Positions 34,048 through 44,941 of a DNA stretch of 64,000 nucleotides are shown here, one piece after another (within the stretch, counting starts at the first letter, position 1; each line of letters begins with the position of its first letter). The translations under genes and the position numbers were made by a program. Location of the stretch: contig WHVA01000014.1 of NCBI GenBank assembly GCA_015179125.1, positions 186,001 to 250,000 on the forward strand, written 5' to 3'. This stretch comes from Gautieria morchelliformis. Taxonomy: Eukaryota; Basidiomycota; Agaricomycetes; Gomphales; Gomphaceae. The notes beneath the pieces are model-generated. The model saw nothing but the letters and a program-made list of their open reading frames with translations, had not been told where the DNA came from and made no database searches.

Positions 34048-37000
34048 ATGGCGCAGGTCATTACTGTTCACACGCCCAAGGCTCTACCAGACGTGCCGGA
34101 AGACGTCGAGCTTCACCTAGCCCACCTGAATGATCCTAACTATTCCTTTGACTCCCACGAGTGGCCAGAAGATTCTTTCGAGCTCGATGACAAGCGGACA
34201 CCCCCTGAATCACCCCTCTCCACTGGGAAGCATTATGAATCCGATATCGAAACGCAAAGTGACTACTCACGTTCGAGCTCTCATTTTGCTACTTCACGTG
34301 CCCCTCTCCAAAGCGACACGTAGGTTTTATGTATATGCACAGGCCGCGCCTTTTAACAACGCGTTTTTTTCTCGCAGCGATTATGACGACGAGTCACCGT
34401 ATCCGGAAGTCCGTGCTGCCGTGCCAACGACTGACGAACCTCTGATGCCTGTCAATACATTCCGGATGTGGTTTATCGGTCTCTTCTTTTCGATCCTCAT
34501 CTCTGGAATCAACCAGTTCTTCAATGCTCGCCGCCCAGCAGTCTTCATTACGGCACTCACCGTTCAGCTCCTTGCATTACCCGCAGGAAAGGCTCTTGAG
34601 TACATTCTTCCTACGTGGAGGTTACGAATTTCCCTACCATTCACCGGCAAGTCTTGGGTATGTAGTTTAAATCCTGGGCCCTTCAACATCAAGGAGCATG
34701 TCAGTTCACGTTGCTGTTCGTTCTTGTCTCCGCTTGGGCTAATTGATTTCAAAGGTACTCATCACGGTTATGGCCAACGTTACGGCAGGGGGTGCTTATG
34801 CCACAGACACCATCCTGACGCAGCGTGTCTTTTATGGGGAACACCCCTCCGCGAGTTATCAGATATTTCTCACAATCTCGTCCCAGGTCTTGGGCTTTTC
34901 TCTGGCAGGAGTCGGTCGTCGATATCTTGTATGGCCTTCCGCAATGATCTGGCCAGGTGCCCTCGTCAACTGTGCGCTTTTCACAACCCTTCATAAGAAC
35001 TATGGTCGCAAGGAGCGCCGGCACATCAGCCGACAAAGGTTCTTTGTCTACGCGTTAATCGCCAGCTTCATATGGTATTGGATCCCAGGCTACCTTTTCA
35101 CAGCACTCAGCGTATTTAATTGGGTTTGCTGGATCGCTCCCCAGAACGCGGTCGTAAACGTACTGTTTGGAACTTCTACCGGGCTGGGCATGAGTACCTT
35201 GACTTTAGACTGGAGTATGATTGCATACATTGGGAGTCCCCTTGTCACACCTGTATGTCCACTTACTGTATTTTGCTGTGTACCTTTCGTCTCTAACATA
35301 CTTTCTAGTGGTGGGCACAAGCGAACATTATCTCCTCAGTATTCCTATGGTTCTGGTTCATCGCGCCCATCATGTACTGTGAGTCCCATATACAACTGTC
35401 ACTTCAAGGAAATATTAATCCAAATACTAGTCGGAAACGTTTTCTATGCAAAATTTATGCCTATTTCCGCAGCCGTAACTTTTGATAACACGGGACTGCC
35501 ATATCAGGCAGCAAATGTGTTAACCAATGGCATATTTGATGCAAACCTCTGTTCGTCATTCCATACCCCCAAGTATCCGTTGTTAACCGTCATTTCGTAT
35601 TCAGACCGGCAATATTCCCCTATCTACCTACCGTACGTCCGCCACCTCCCCTGTGATTGACTTTCAGACATTGATAAATTGTTCATATTGTAGTACGACA
35701 TTTATAATTTCGTATGGTTTGCAGTTTGCTGCATTTACAGCCACCATTGTCCATGTGTTCCGTGCGTTTCCCTTTGGTACATTCGATCCGTCAGCGCTCA
35801 CTCATGCTCACATGTATTAGTTTGGTATCGAAAGGATATCGCACACCAATTCCGACGCTCTCTGCGCGAGGAACGCGATATTCACTCGCGCCTAATGTGC
35901 CTCTACCCGGAGGTGCCAGATTGGTGGTATGCTCAGTTAGGCCTAGTGGCATTTGTTATGGGCGCTGTTGTTATCGAGGTGTTTGACACACAAGTAAGTA
36001 CCTTCGCCATCTTTCCCTAGACACGGACCTTGACCTTATTTGACCTAGTTACCCATATGGGCCTACGTCATATCCATCGCAATTTCGGCGTTGTACATTA
36101 TCCCTAGTGGAATAATTCAAGCTGTGACTAACCAAACGATCACTCTGAAGTACGATTTCCTCCTCGATCATTCTACATGATATCTGATAATTTCTAGTGT
36201 AATATCTGAGGTTGTCGGAGGATTTTTGGTTCCAGGTCGACCACTCGCTCTGATGCTTTTCAAAACATTCGGGTTCGTCATAATGAGTCAGGCATTGGCC
36301 TTCACAGGGGATCTCAGTACGCAAAATTTATTGCCCGTGCATGTTCTCTTTTAACTTATATTTTGTCCAATAGAGCTCGGTCATTACATGAAAATTCCAC
36401 CCAAGATGATGTTCACCACTCAGGTCGTCGCTACTCTCGTATCCTGCTTTGTTGTCATTGGGGTGCAAGCCTGGCAAGTCCAGAACATTGCCGACTTTTG
36501 CTCACCAACCAATCCACGTGAGTTGTCCACTTGTCAACGCCAGAATAGTGAAGACTGACCAGCTTACAGAGTTATTTACCTGCCCGAACCTTTCTATCTT
36601 CAACTCGGCTGCTATCATTTGGGGTGGAATCGGGTAAGCGGGGTCTTTCCTCATATTTTCGAAGATCCGTGATCCTGATCCTGATCCTGGACTTTAGTGC
36701 GAAGCGTGTATTCGGACACGGTGCACTGTACGTCATCCTTCTTGTTACCATTCTTGTCTCATTTCCTCACCATATCATCTCAGGTACTGGCCTAGTAAGT
36801 GACTACAGTGTTTTGGGCAATCAGTGCTAAATGCAAGCCTTTCCTCCTCTACAGTGACGTGAGTGGTAGCCCAGTCGCTTTCATTTGTCTCTGACGATAG
36901 AAACCAGCTGGTTCTTCCTCATTGGTGCCGTTCTTCCCATCCCATTCTACTTCGCTGCCAGGCGGTGGCCCGCATCGGTAAATCAGTTTCCTGATATCAC

Positions 37001-37560
37001 CAATTGCGGTTCTCAAAAGTCTCCGTCTAGAAACTAAAGTTTGTTAACATTCCCGTGTTCTTCACCGGTCCCGCCATTATGCCTCCAGCTACTGGCATCA
37101 ATTTCGCCTCTTGGGCTTTGGTCGGCTTTATTTTCCAGTATTGGACTCGTAGGAAACACTTCAGGGTGCGTACTCCCGCCCCCTCCTCTCCTAAGTACTT
37201 GAGTGTCTTTGGCTGATACTGCGCTCTAGTGGTGGATGCGGTTCAACTACATTTTGAGCGCTGCGCTGGATTCAAGTGTCGCAATCGGCATTGTACTAGT
37301 TTTCCTCGTCCTGCAACTGCCAAAGGTAGGAGAAGCGATGCGTGCTCCATGGTTTAAATTCATTATTTCAACCAGGGCGGTATCAACTTGAATTGGTGGG
37401 GGAACACTGTCTGGCAAAATACAGCAGATGCGATGGGTATTCCCTTCACCATATTAGCTCCTAATCAAACTTTCGGACCGACGATAGTATGTAACCGTTT
37501 CTCTCAAGGATACTTGGACATCGTACTCAATTCGTATATTTTTAGGGGCAGTTTTCATAA
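34048..37560 (+). CDS. Oligopeptide transporter (OPT family)
   Basis: Proton-coupled transporter of small peptides, possibly glutathione, in the plasma membrane or an endomembrane. The start at 34048 gives MAQVITVHTPKALPDVPEDV and an acidic cytosolic N-terminus with DDESPYPEVRAAVPTTDEP. Family signatures follow: NTFRMWFIGLFFSILISGIN, QFFNARRPAVFITALTVQLL, LNPGPFNIKEHVLITVMANV, GGAYATDTILTQRVFY, GFSLAGVGRRYLVWPSAMIW, NYGRKERRHISRQRFFVY and a long run of membrane helices with GTSTGLGMSTLTLDWSMIAY. Near the end are FNYILSAALDSSVAIGIVLV and NLNWWGNTVWQNTADAMGIP. The final splice adds TIGQFS with TAA at 37558. About 14 introns, including some in short spacing (36300-37200). All the main OPT motifs are present. 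The NPG (LNPGPFN) and KIPPKMMF-like motifs identify the clade used for peptides rather than YSL metal chelates. Confidence 0.92.
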
Positions 37561-38007
37561 AGCCAGTTTCCAGCCAGTGAGAGGGACTTATGGACTGCTC
37601 GGTTACAGAAGGTGCAAAGCGTGGAATTCGTTTTCTTTATCTCCAGGGCCAGGGTGCTCCCCGGCATAGAATTACTGTTGTATAATTAGGCCATGGTATA
37701 AAAAAAAAATGGTATAGGCAATCAAATAAGATGCAATTCTGGTGTAGTAACTTGCATAAAAACCATCTTGGCAGCGCCGCTAGCCGCTTCGGCCGAAAGA
37801 AGACATATGATTATTCAAATACTTATTCATCTTCCAACCTACGGAGAAATCGGAAATCTGACACCATTTGCAGACATTTATCCGTGTTTTACAGTAATGT
37901 GTTGCTGCCGGCGGTAGTACTGCCGGCACTGCCGGATCGCGGCCCTCTCTCTAGTTCTTGAAACTCCGACAAAGCAACTTTTCCCACTTTACCGCGTACC
38001 ACTTGAT
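37561..38007. other. Intergenic region between OPT and RBM39-like genes
   Basis: Tandem-orientation gap containing an A-run near 37700 (likely 3' processing area of the transporter gene) and short repeated TGCCGGC elements at about 37908-37935, which could fold or bind a factor. No coding signal. Confidence 0.4.
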
Positions 38008-40360
38008 ATGTCTTCGCCCAATGGCAAACCGGTGTCCGAGAGGATGTCTGACCATAGATCGTGAGTCATTTCTATTTAGTTCACTTTCCATTGCTCATAC
38101 TTTGCAGTTCTCGTGCGGAATCACCCCGGCGTCGCCGTTCGTACTCTAGGGATCGCGGAGAAAAACGACGTGAAAGGCGTGACCACGACGATAGGAAGAA
38201 AACTAGCCGCAGTCGCGACCGCCACAGGGGAGAGAGGAGCGATCGACGTAGTCGGAGCCATGATAGGTCCCATCATAGAGACAAAGACCGGGACCGGGAA
38301 CGAAGGCGAGAGCGAGACGAACGAGAAGGACGCCATCGTGACAAAGACCGCGATAAGGACGATAGAGACAGAAGAGAACGCAGGCGCAAACGCGAAGAGG
38401 ATCCGGATGCCATAGACGAAGATCGTCACAAGAGAAAAAGAGATGAGAAAGACCTGGACGTAACAACCGCTGGAGTGAATGATGATAATGTATCTGTGAG
38501 CAGGAGCGATCGTAGAGACCGTTCACATGACTCGGAGCGTAGGCAGAGCGAGAGGTATTCTCGTCGTTCTCGTGAAGATTACGACGATGTTCCTCCTCGT
38601 CGTCGAGATGATCGTGAACCCCGCAAGGAGATTGACAGAGGTTTTGAACGTAGGATCGATCGTGACCGTCGCGCTCTTCCCAGAGATATGGAGGACGACC
38701 CTGAGATTGTCGCCACGCCGCCCCGCCCCGCCCCTCCAAGTCCCCCAGTGATGTGCGATGAATTGACTCCATTCTTTTGCGTCTTGTTCTGATATCCTAT
38801 CATAGACGACGCCCGTCTCCACAGTATGAACCTCCACCAGACTCCGGCGACGAGCCTGTTGTAGAGGACGAGGATTCTGAAGCCCGGTCCGTATTTGTTT
38901 CCCAGCTTGCAGCTCGCCTCACTGCGCGAGACTTGGGATACTTCTTTGAAGATAAATTGGGTGATGGTACCGTCAAAGATTCTCGCATTGTGACCGATAG
39001 ATTGTCTAGGCGATCTAAAGGGTGCGTACACGTCATATTCTAAAGATACGTTGTTGTTCTGACTTGTAACAGAATTGGTTATGTCGAGTTTCGGTCGATT
39101 GAGCTCGTTCCGAGGGCTATAGCTCTGTCTGGCACAATCGTAATGGGCCTACCTATCATGGTGCAGCTTACTGAATCCGAAAGGAATAAACTTCATCCAG
39201 GCGATGGGTTGGTACCATCTTTTTCTGCTACTATCCTGAGCCTTACTTATCGTTTGTAGCAGTATCAATCTACCTCCCGGGGTTAGTGCATCGTCTCATG
39301 GGAGCATGCAGTGAGCAGTCACTGCTTTCTTACGGGAACTCCTCTTTGTTTAATTACCACTCTTCACTCTTAGGATATATGTTGGCTCGCTCCACTTCAA
39401 CCTCACGGAGTCTGACATCAAGCAAGTTTTTGAGCCTTTTGGGGATCTCGACTTCGTTGATCTTCACAGAGATCCTATGACCGGTCGGAGCAAAGGATTT
39501 TGCTTCATACAGTAAGTGGTGTGTAAGGTTCGTAAGTGACCGTCGACCGCGTTATCCGTAGGTATAAGCGCCCTGAAGATGCTCGAATGGCGCTCGAACA
39601 AATGGAAGGTTTTGAGCTTGCGGGGCGTACCGTGAGTAGTTCCTCACGTTCTAGGATCTTTATCAACGTGCTGTGTTCAGCTCCGCGTCAAGACCGTGCA
39701 TGAAAAAGGTACCGCTCGTCTGCAGCAGCAGGATAGTTTGGATGAAGCTGGCGGTAAGTAAACTTAGTCGGCTTGTATTTATGGATGCCTATCTGATGAA
39801 ATTTTCTCGTTAAGGTGGTAATCTGAACGCGGCCTCACGTCAAGCACTGATGCAGAAACTTGCTAGGATCGACCCTCCTCCCACGAAGACGCCTGACATG
39901 TAAGGAGCGTTTTGCAGTTTTTGTAGAGTCTTTACTGAGGTTGGTAAACCAGCATGAAACCTAACATTCCCCAGCAACAATCTTCCAGATGTGTTCTCCT
40001 GAAGAATATGTTCACCCCAGAAGAGTCAGTGTTCATCTCATATATGTAAAATGATGTTGAACTTTCTACCAGTGAAACCGAACGCGACTGGGATAAGGAT
40101 CTTGCCGAGGACGTCAAGGGCGAATGCGAGCAGCAATACGGCAAAGTCGACCGCATCAAGGTCGAAAAAGAATCCCAGGTTTGTCGCAAATTTTCACCCA
40201 CAACTGAGTGTTAACGACCCTACAGGGCGAGATTTACGTCAAGTTTGGCTCTGTGGAGACAGCTGAACAAGCTTTCAAAGGCCTTAATGGTCGTTGGTTT
40301 GGGGGGAAACAAGTCTCAGCTCATTTTATCTCAGATGCGATCATGCAGGCCCATCAATGA
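38008..40360 (+). CDS. RBM39/CAPER-like splicing factor (RS domain, three RRMs)
   Basis: Nuclear RNA-binding protein coupling U2AF-type recognition to splicing. The start at 38008 gives MSSPNGKPVSERMSDHR. A long Arg/Asp/Ser-rich region follows (RRRRSYSRDRGEKRRERRD through about 38750). RRM1: RSVFVSQLAARLTARDLGYF, RRSKGIGYVEF. RRM2: YVGSLHFNLTESDIKQVFEP, RSKGFCFIQ. A linker ALMQKLARIDPPP precedes RRM3, which has RCVLLKNMFTPEE, QQYGKVDRIKVEKES and GRWFGGKQVSAHFISDA; the R-x-F in GRWFGG is the U2AF-homology-motif signature. The protein ends DAIMQAHQ at 40360. About eight introns. Matches human RBM39 and fission yeast Rsd1 in domain order. Confidence 0.93.
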
Positions 40361-41106
40361 GCTCTCGGCAGACACGAAACCCTAAGTCGCAGCCGGGTCA
40401 AGTCCTTTTCATCCTTCGTACATCTTGCTGAATAAAGAACAAATTATAACAGAATTGAATGGTGTTGTCTATGCCCTATCTTTTGTTTCATTTCTAGGTT
40501 CCGCTCTTGTAATGGCGCACTATTTGGCCAGGCATGACATGTTTCTTGTCACTGTGGAAGCTTTTGACGTTCATAGTTTGCCAGTCGCACCGTACCATGC
40601 TACTTAACATGACACTGCTTTGCCTGTACGTGCGGTATCAAGAGCCATCGAACTGATCATGTGGCTCACAGGACCAACTTGAATATTGATGCTCGCAAGT
40701 ATAGTGTCCTGCAGCAGGTCCTGTGTTGAGTTAAGCCAAGGCTAATTTTTAAATAGGCCCCAATATTTTAACCGGGAAACAGTGTTCCCATGATAATTTG
40801 ATACGATACTGATGGTCAAAGAGGTGTCAGGTGAGTCTGAAGGTCTATATAACACAAAATCAGCGGCGTGCCGAGTATCAGTACGTAGCACACTTGTTGA
40901 TCTCTCTGACGTGACATGTCGACGGCACAGATGAAATAACATAACGCTGCATTCATGGCCGTCTTTGATTTAAATAATTGAACTTATAGTAACGGAGGAG
41001 TATTAGGGTCTTTCAGCTCGATCGATCGTGGGGGAAAGATGGTCATAAGATTTGTTTCGATTACATAACATGCGTAAGGACTGCTCCAGTTCTCTCTCTA
41101 CTCGAC
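40361..41106. other. Intergenic region between RBM39-like and RidA genes
   Basis: A 746-bp gap. A 60-codon frame at 40425-40607 just after the RBM39 stop has no domain. Nothing else is visible apart from AT-rich sequence upstream of the RidA start. Confidence 0.4.
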
Positions 41107-41648
41107 ATGTCAGCTGTTGAAAAGATCAACAGCCCCAAAAACGGGCAACATCCTCATATATTGTGTAGGAATATTAGTTATCTGTTTACCACATCTGATT
41201 TGAATCGACCATAGCACATGCCACAAAGATACCTGGCTTGATATTCCTGAGTGGCCAAACGCCTGTTGAAGACGGAAAGGTGGTGCCAGGTGGCATCAAG
41301 GAACACACGGTGAGTTTAACATGACCTCTGTACATCGTAGTGGTTACATGCGACATTATTAAAGGCCCAGTGCATCAAGAACCTCGGAAACGTCCTAGAG
41401 GCAGCTGGGTCCTCTTGGGAGAAGGTTGCGAAGGTGAACGTGTACCTTAAAGATATGGACAACTTCACGGCCATGAATGAAGTTTATGAACAGGTCCGTG
41501 ATATTTTCATTTGACCCCATCGTGTCCACCACATCCTGAGAAACCTGTGCAGCTCCTTCCGACCCCCAAGCCAGCCCGAACGTGCATCCAGGCAGCTAAA
41601 CTTCCTATGGACGTGGATGTTGAAATCGAAGCCATTGCAACCACCTGA
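41107..41648 (+). CDS. RidA (YjgF/YER057c/UK114) enamine/imine deaminase
   Basis: Small trimeric enzyme that hydrolyses reactive enamine/imine intermediates made by PLP-dependent dehydratases. The start at 41107 gives MSAVEKINSPKN; later exons carry ATKIPGLIFLSGQTPVEDGK, GGIKEHTAQCIKNLGNVLEA, WEKVAKVNVYLKDMDNFTAM and NEVYEQ, then PARTCIQAAKLPMDVDVEIE with the conserved substrate-binding Arg, ending AIATT at 41648. Three introns are implied, near 41144-41215, 41310-41365 and 41493-41550. Normal length, about 130 residues. It lies directly upstream of a D-serine dehydratase on the same strand, which would generate its substrate. Confidence 0.92.
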
Positions 41649-41880
41649 TGTGACGGTGCCACAGCTTGTCCACATACGTGGTAAACCTCGCCGTCTAAAG
41701 ATAACGCTGCTCGACGTAGCCTTGAAAGTGTAAATGTTATCCCCTGTACTGTTCACATATGGTTTCTGTACGCATGTTCCATGAGGTGTGGCCATGAGGA
41801 GAGACGGCCCGAAATGCCGTGCACGCCCGGGTTATTAACGTGACCAAAAGCCTGAGAGAGAGAGACTCGTCCAAATTACC

Positions 41881-43450
41881 ATGATCTCACATTCTCTACC
41901 TCCTCAGAGTGGGACGCCGTATCTCCTAGCCAACCTACCATCCAAGGAGAAACTTGTGCATGAATTCAGGGGCAAATCCTTGACCGGTCTACGGACTCCA
42001 GCATTGGTCATCGACCGGGCAGTGTTTGCGAGGAATTGTGCAAGGATGCACAAGAGTGCGAGAGCCTGGAATGCCAATTTTCGAGCACATGTGAAGACCC
42101 ACAAGGCGCATACGATTCCCTCTTTCTGTCACAAACACTCACAGACGCATTAGACCACAGAAGGTACCAAACTCCAACTGGTATCTCTTGCAGACAAGAC
42201 TTCAGCTGTAGTTGTCTCGACCCTCATGGAAGGATGGAACATCCTTCTTTCCGGTCTGGTGGCAGATGGGACTGTCCAAGATGTAAGCTTCCTCACGAGC
42301 CTGTCCATGAAACCATCGACCTCCGTTGTTAGGTTCTATATGGCGTTCCGGTCAGCCCCAATAAGTTGTCAGACCTTGCCGCACTATCGGATGCTTTGGC
42401 TGTCTATGGGGGGGTTGTAAGACTGATGGTCGATCATCCAGATCAGGTGCAAGCCTTGGAAAAGTTCAACTTGGACCAGAACCGTCAAGTTCCCTGGTCT
42501 GTCTTTGTGAAGGTTGACTGCGGAGGAAAGTAAGCAGCGATATTCTACAGGTGCCGGAAAACATGGACTTACATTCATTATAAAGACGTGCAGGACTCAT
42601 TACCAGTTCGCCAGAATTCAAATCGCTTCTGTTGTGCCTCGTAGCTACACATGCTACATCCATACACGGATTCTATTGCCACGCGGGTCAGTCATATGCG
42701 TCCACGTCTCTACCCCAGGCTTCGAGCTTCCTCTCAGCTGAAGTTCAGGCGGTAAACGAGGCCGCCAAATTGGCTAAAGAGCTTCTATCCTCATCGGTAT
42801 CTGGCCATACCCAGCCTTTTGTTCTGTCTGTGGGATCGACGCCGACAGCACACGCATTCTCAGAGCCTTCAAGTGAGGTTCTGGCACAGCTCAAGATAGA
42901 GCTGCACGGACAGCTAGAGCTGCATGCCGGGAATTACCCAATACTTGATCTGCAGCAGCTCCACACAAACCTTGTGACTCATGAAAGAGTCTCCCACAGG
43001 GTGCTGGCCAGTATTATATCGTACTACCCGGGAAGGTCAGAGGATGGCGGGGACGAAGCAATGTGCGATGCTGGAGCCATTGCAATGAGCAAGGATACAG
43101 GTCCTTCAGGGGGGTTTGGAGATGTTGTTGGAGATATTGGGAAAGGATGGAAACTTGGGCGTGTATCACAAGTAAGTCCACTCCGTGACGAAAGACAGAT
43201 GTAAACCAGCTCGACTACGCAGGAACATGGTGTGCTTGTGCGAAAGGAACCAATGGTACGTGACAGCGAGAGAGGTTTGACGGGCGGGGACGGCGGTGAG
43301 AGACTGGAACTGGGGACTATTGTGCATCTTGTGGCGCAGCATGCCTGCTTGACGGCCGCGAATCATCCTTGGTACTATATCATTGACTCTGATATCGAAG
43401 GCGGGGACGAGAAGGTTGTGGACATATGGATACCATGGAAGGGATGGTGA
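41881..43450 (+). CDS. DSD1: D-serine dehydratase / D-threonine aldolase-type PLP enzyme
   Basis: Fold-type III PLP enzyme that converts D-serine to pyruvate and ammonia (Dsd1p type), zinc-dependent. The start at 41881 gives MISHSLPPQSGTPYLLANLP, followed by KSLTGLRTPALVIDRAVFAR and the Schiff-base Lys in FRAHVKTHK. Then SALADKT-like KLQLVSLADKTSAVVVSTLM, LYGVPVSPNKLSDLAALSDA, VPWSVFVKVDCGGK, IHGFYCHAGQSY, VLSVGSTPTAHAF, ELHAGNYPILDLQQL and the zinc-site region VAQHACLTAANHPWYYIIDS. It ends DIWIPWKGW. About five introns. All active-site landmarks are present. The RidA gene 230 bp upstream supports a dehydratase rather than aldolase role. Confidence 0.9.
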
Positions 43451-43580
43451 TGGTTGTGGCCTCGTATCGTACTTGTCTTTCCTGTGTACAATGTAGGTAT
43501 GTAGAGTATGTGGTTAGAAGAGCTGTATCGAGTCGCCCACATGCGCCCTCAGCCTTTACTTACTCACTTCTCTCGTTCTC

Positions 43581-44742
43581 ATGCCCATCATCAACGAGTA
43601 CGAGGACGCTACAGAGCTCCTAGAGACGTACGGTATGTTCCATATCCTCTTCTGTCAAGTCAAATCCTCATGTAGCGGACAGATTTTCTATTGAAATTCA
43701 TTATCATTGGTGTGCTCACAAGACCTTGTCTTCTCCCTTACATTCTCATCATGTGCTGGCTTATCCAGGTGAAGCCGGAACAGGGAAATCCTGTCTATTG
43801 CATCATTTCACACAGAATACCTGTAAGTTACCTTGCCCTTCTTAGCGGAACTAGATGATGATCGGTTTGAATCCTAGTCAAGGAACACTCCCAGCATACC
43901 ATCGGGGTAGAGTTTTCGAGTCGGACAGTCAACGTCGGGGAGAAACGTGTCAAGCTTCAGGTAAATACATTCAAAACATCGGGTATATTTTGTTTCTTAT
44001 GATGTGACAGCTATGGGACACTGCTGGCCAGGAGCGGTTTAGGTACAGAACGCACATTCACAGTGAGAATAACCCAAACGAACCTTTTCCTGGACAGATC
44101 AGTAACACGGAGTTACTATCGTGGGGCTGCTGGAGCTATATTAGTGTATGACATCACCGAGTACGTTCTGCCATTTGTTTCTACTCACCTGTCTCAAACT
44201 TCCGGTGCGGTGCCAGCCGTGCCTCTTTTGTTAATTTGTCGAGGTGGTTAGGAGATGCGAGGGCATTGGCGAGTCCACACTTAGCCACAGTTCTCGTCGG
44301 CAACAAGTCAGACCGTGAAGACGAACGTGAGGTTGAGTGGTCAGAAGCGAGCCGCTGGGCGGCAGAGAATGGTGAGCATTCCCTATGTCACTTTGTAGTC
44401 CCGCTTTGATGGTATCCTTTTCTAACGCCAGACATTCACTTCCTGGAAACGTCTTCGCTAAATGGTGATAATGTCGAATCCCCCTTCCTCCTCGCCGCAA
44501 GATCAATCCTTTTATCCATAGAGTCAGGCGTGCTGGATCCTGAAAAATCTGGTAGCGGTGTTAGCTACGGTGATCGCGCGCTACGGCGTGTGAGCAATGC
44601 ATCAAGGTTAAGCTTTGGCAGCGGTACCTCCAAACGAAAAGGTGCTTTTAGGGTTAAATTGCACGATATGGTTGGTGGGGGCGAGGGAAATGTTGTTAAT
44701 GAGGTACCGGAATCTCTGCGTGTACATCTCGGAGGTGAGTAG
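43581..44742 (+). CDS. Rab-family small GTPase (Rab4/Ypt-like)
   Basis: Membrane-trafficking GTPase. The start at 43581 gives MPIINEYEDATELLETY, spliced to DFLLKFIIIG and the P-loop GEAGTGKSCLLHHFTQNT. Then FKEHSQHTIGVEFSSRTVNV (switch I with Thr), KLQLWDTAGQERFR (switch II), SVTRSYYRGAAGAILVYDIT, VLVGNKSDREDEREVEW (NKxD) and FLETSSLNGDNV (SAK-like ETS). The C-terminal extension is longer than usual and Ser/Gly-rich (GVSYGDRALRRVSNASRLSF). In the plain reading it ends RVHLGGE with no Cys-Cys or Cys-x-Cys; a GTGAGT at 44733 could instead start a final intron. Closest by eye to Rab4/Rab14, as an early-endosome recycling Rab. Six or so introns. Confidence 0.85.
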
Positions 44743-44941
44743 ACAACCTGTCTTAGCTACCACAACTGACGCGGGATACTTCAATTAAGTATTTATCCTG
44801 TTTGACCCTGCCATCCGCTTTCGACATTTGCGACCGCACACTTGTTTATCTCGCTTCAGCATTCAATCCACATCCTCCAGACTCTACATCTTACGTTCAT
44901 CAATACATTCCGACGCTCATGCACATGCATACCATAATGCG

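Noticed and set aside
36665..36695. GATCCT triple repeat
   Set aside because: Lies in an OPT-gene intron and is too short to be meaningful.
38113..38429. Long open frames on both strands over the RS domain
   Set aside because: They are shadow frames of the Arg/Asp/Ser-rich coding region.
40425..40607. 60-codon plus-strand frame after the RBM39-like gene
   Set aside because: Too short, no domain, and lies where the 3' UTR of the RBM39-like gene is expected.
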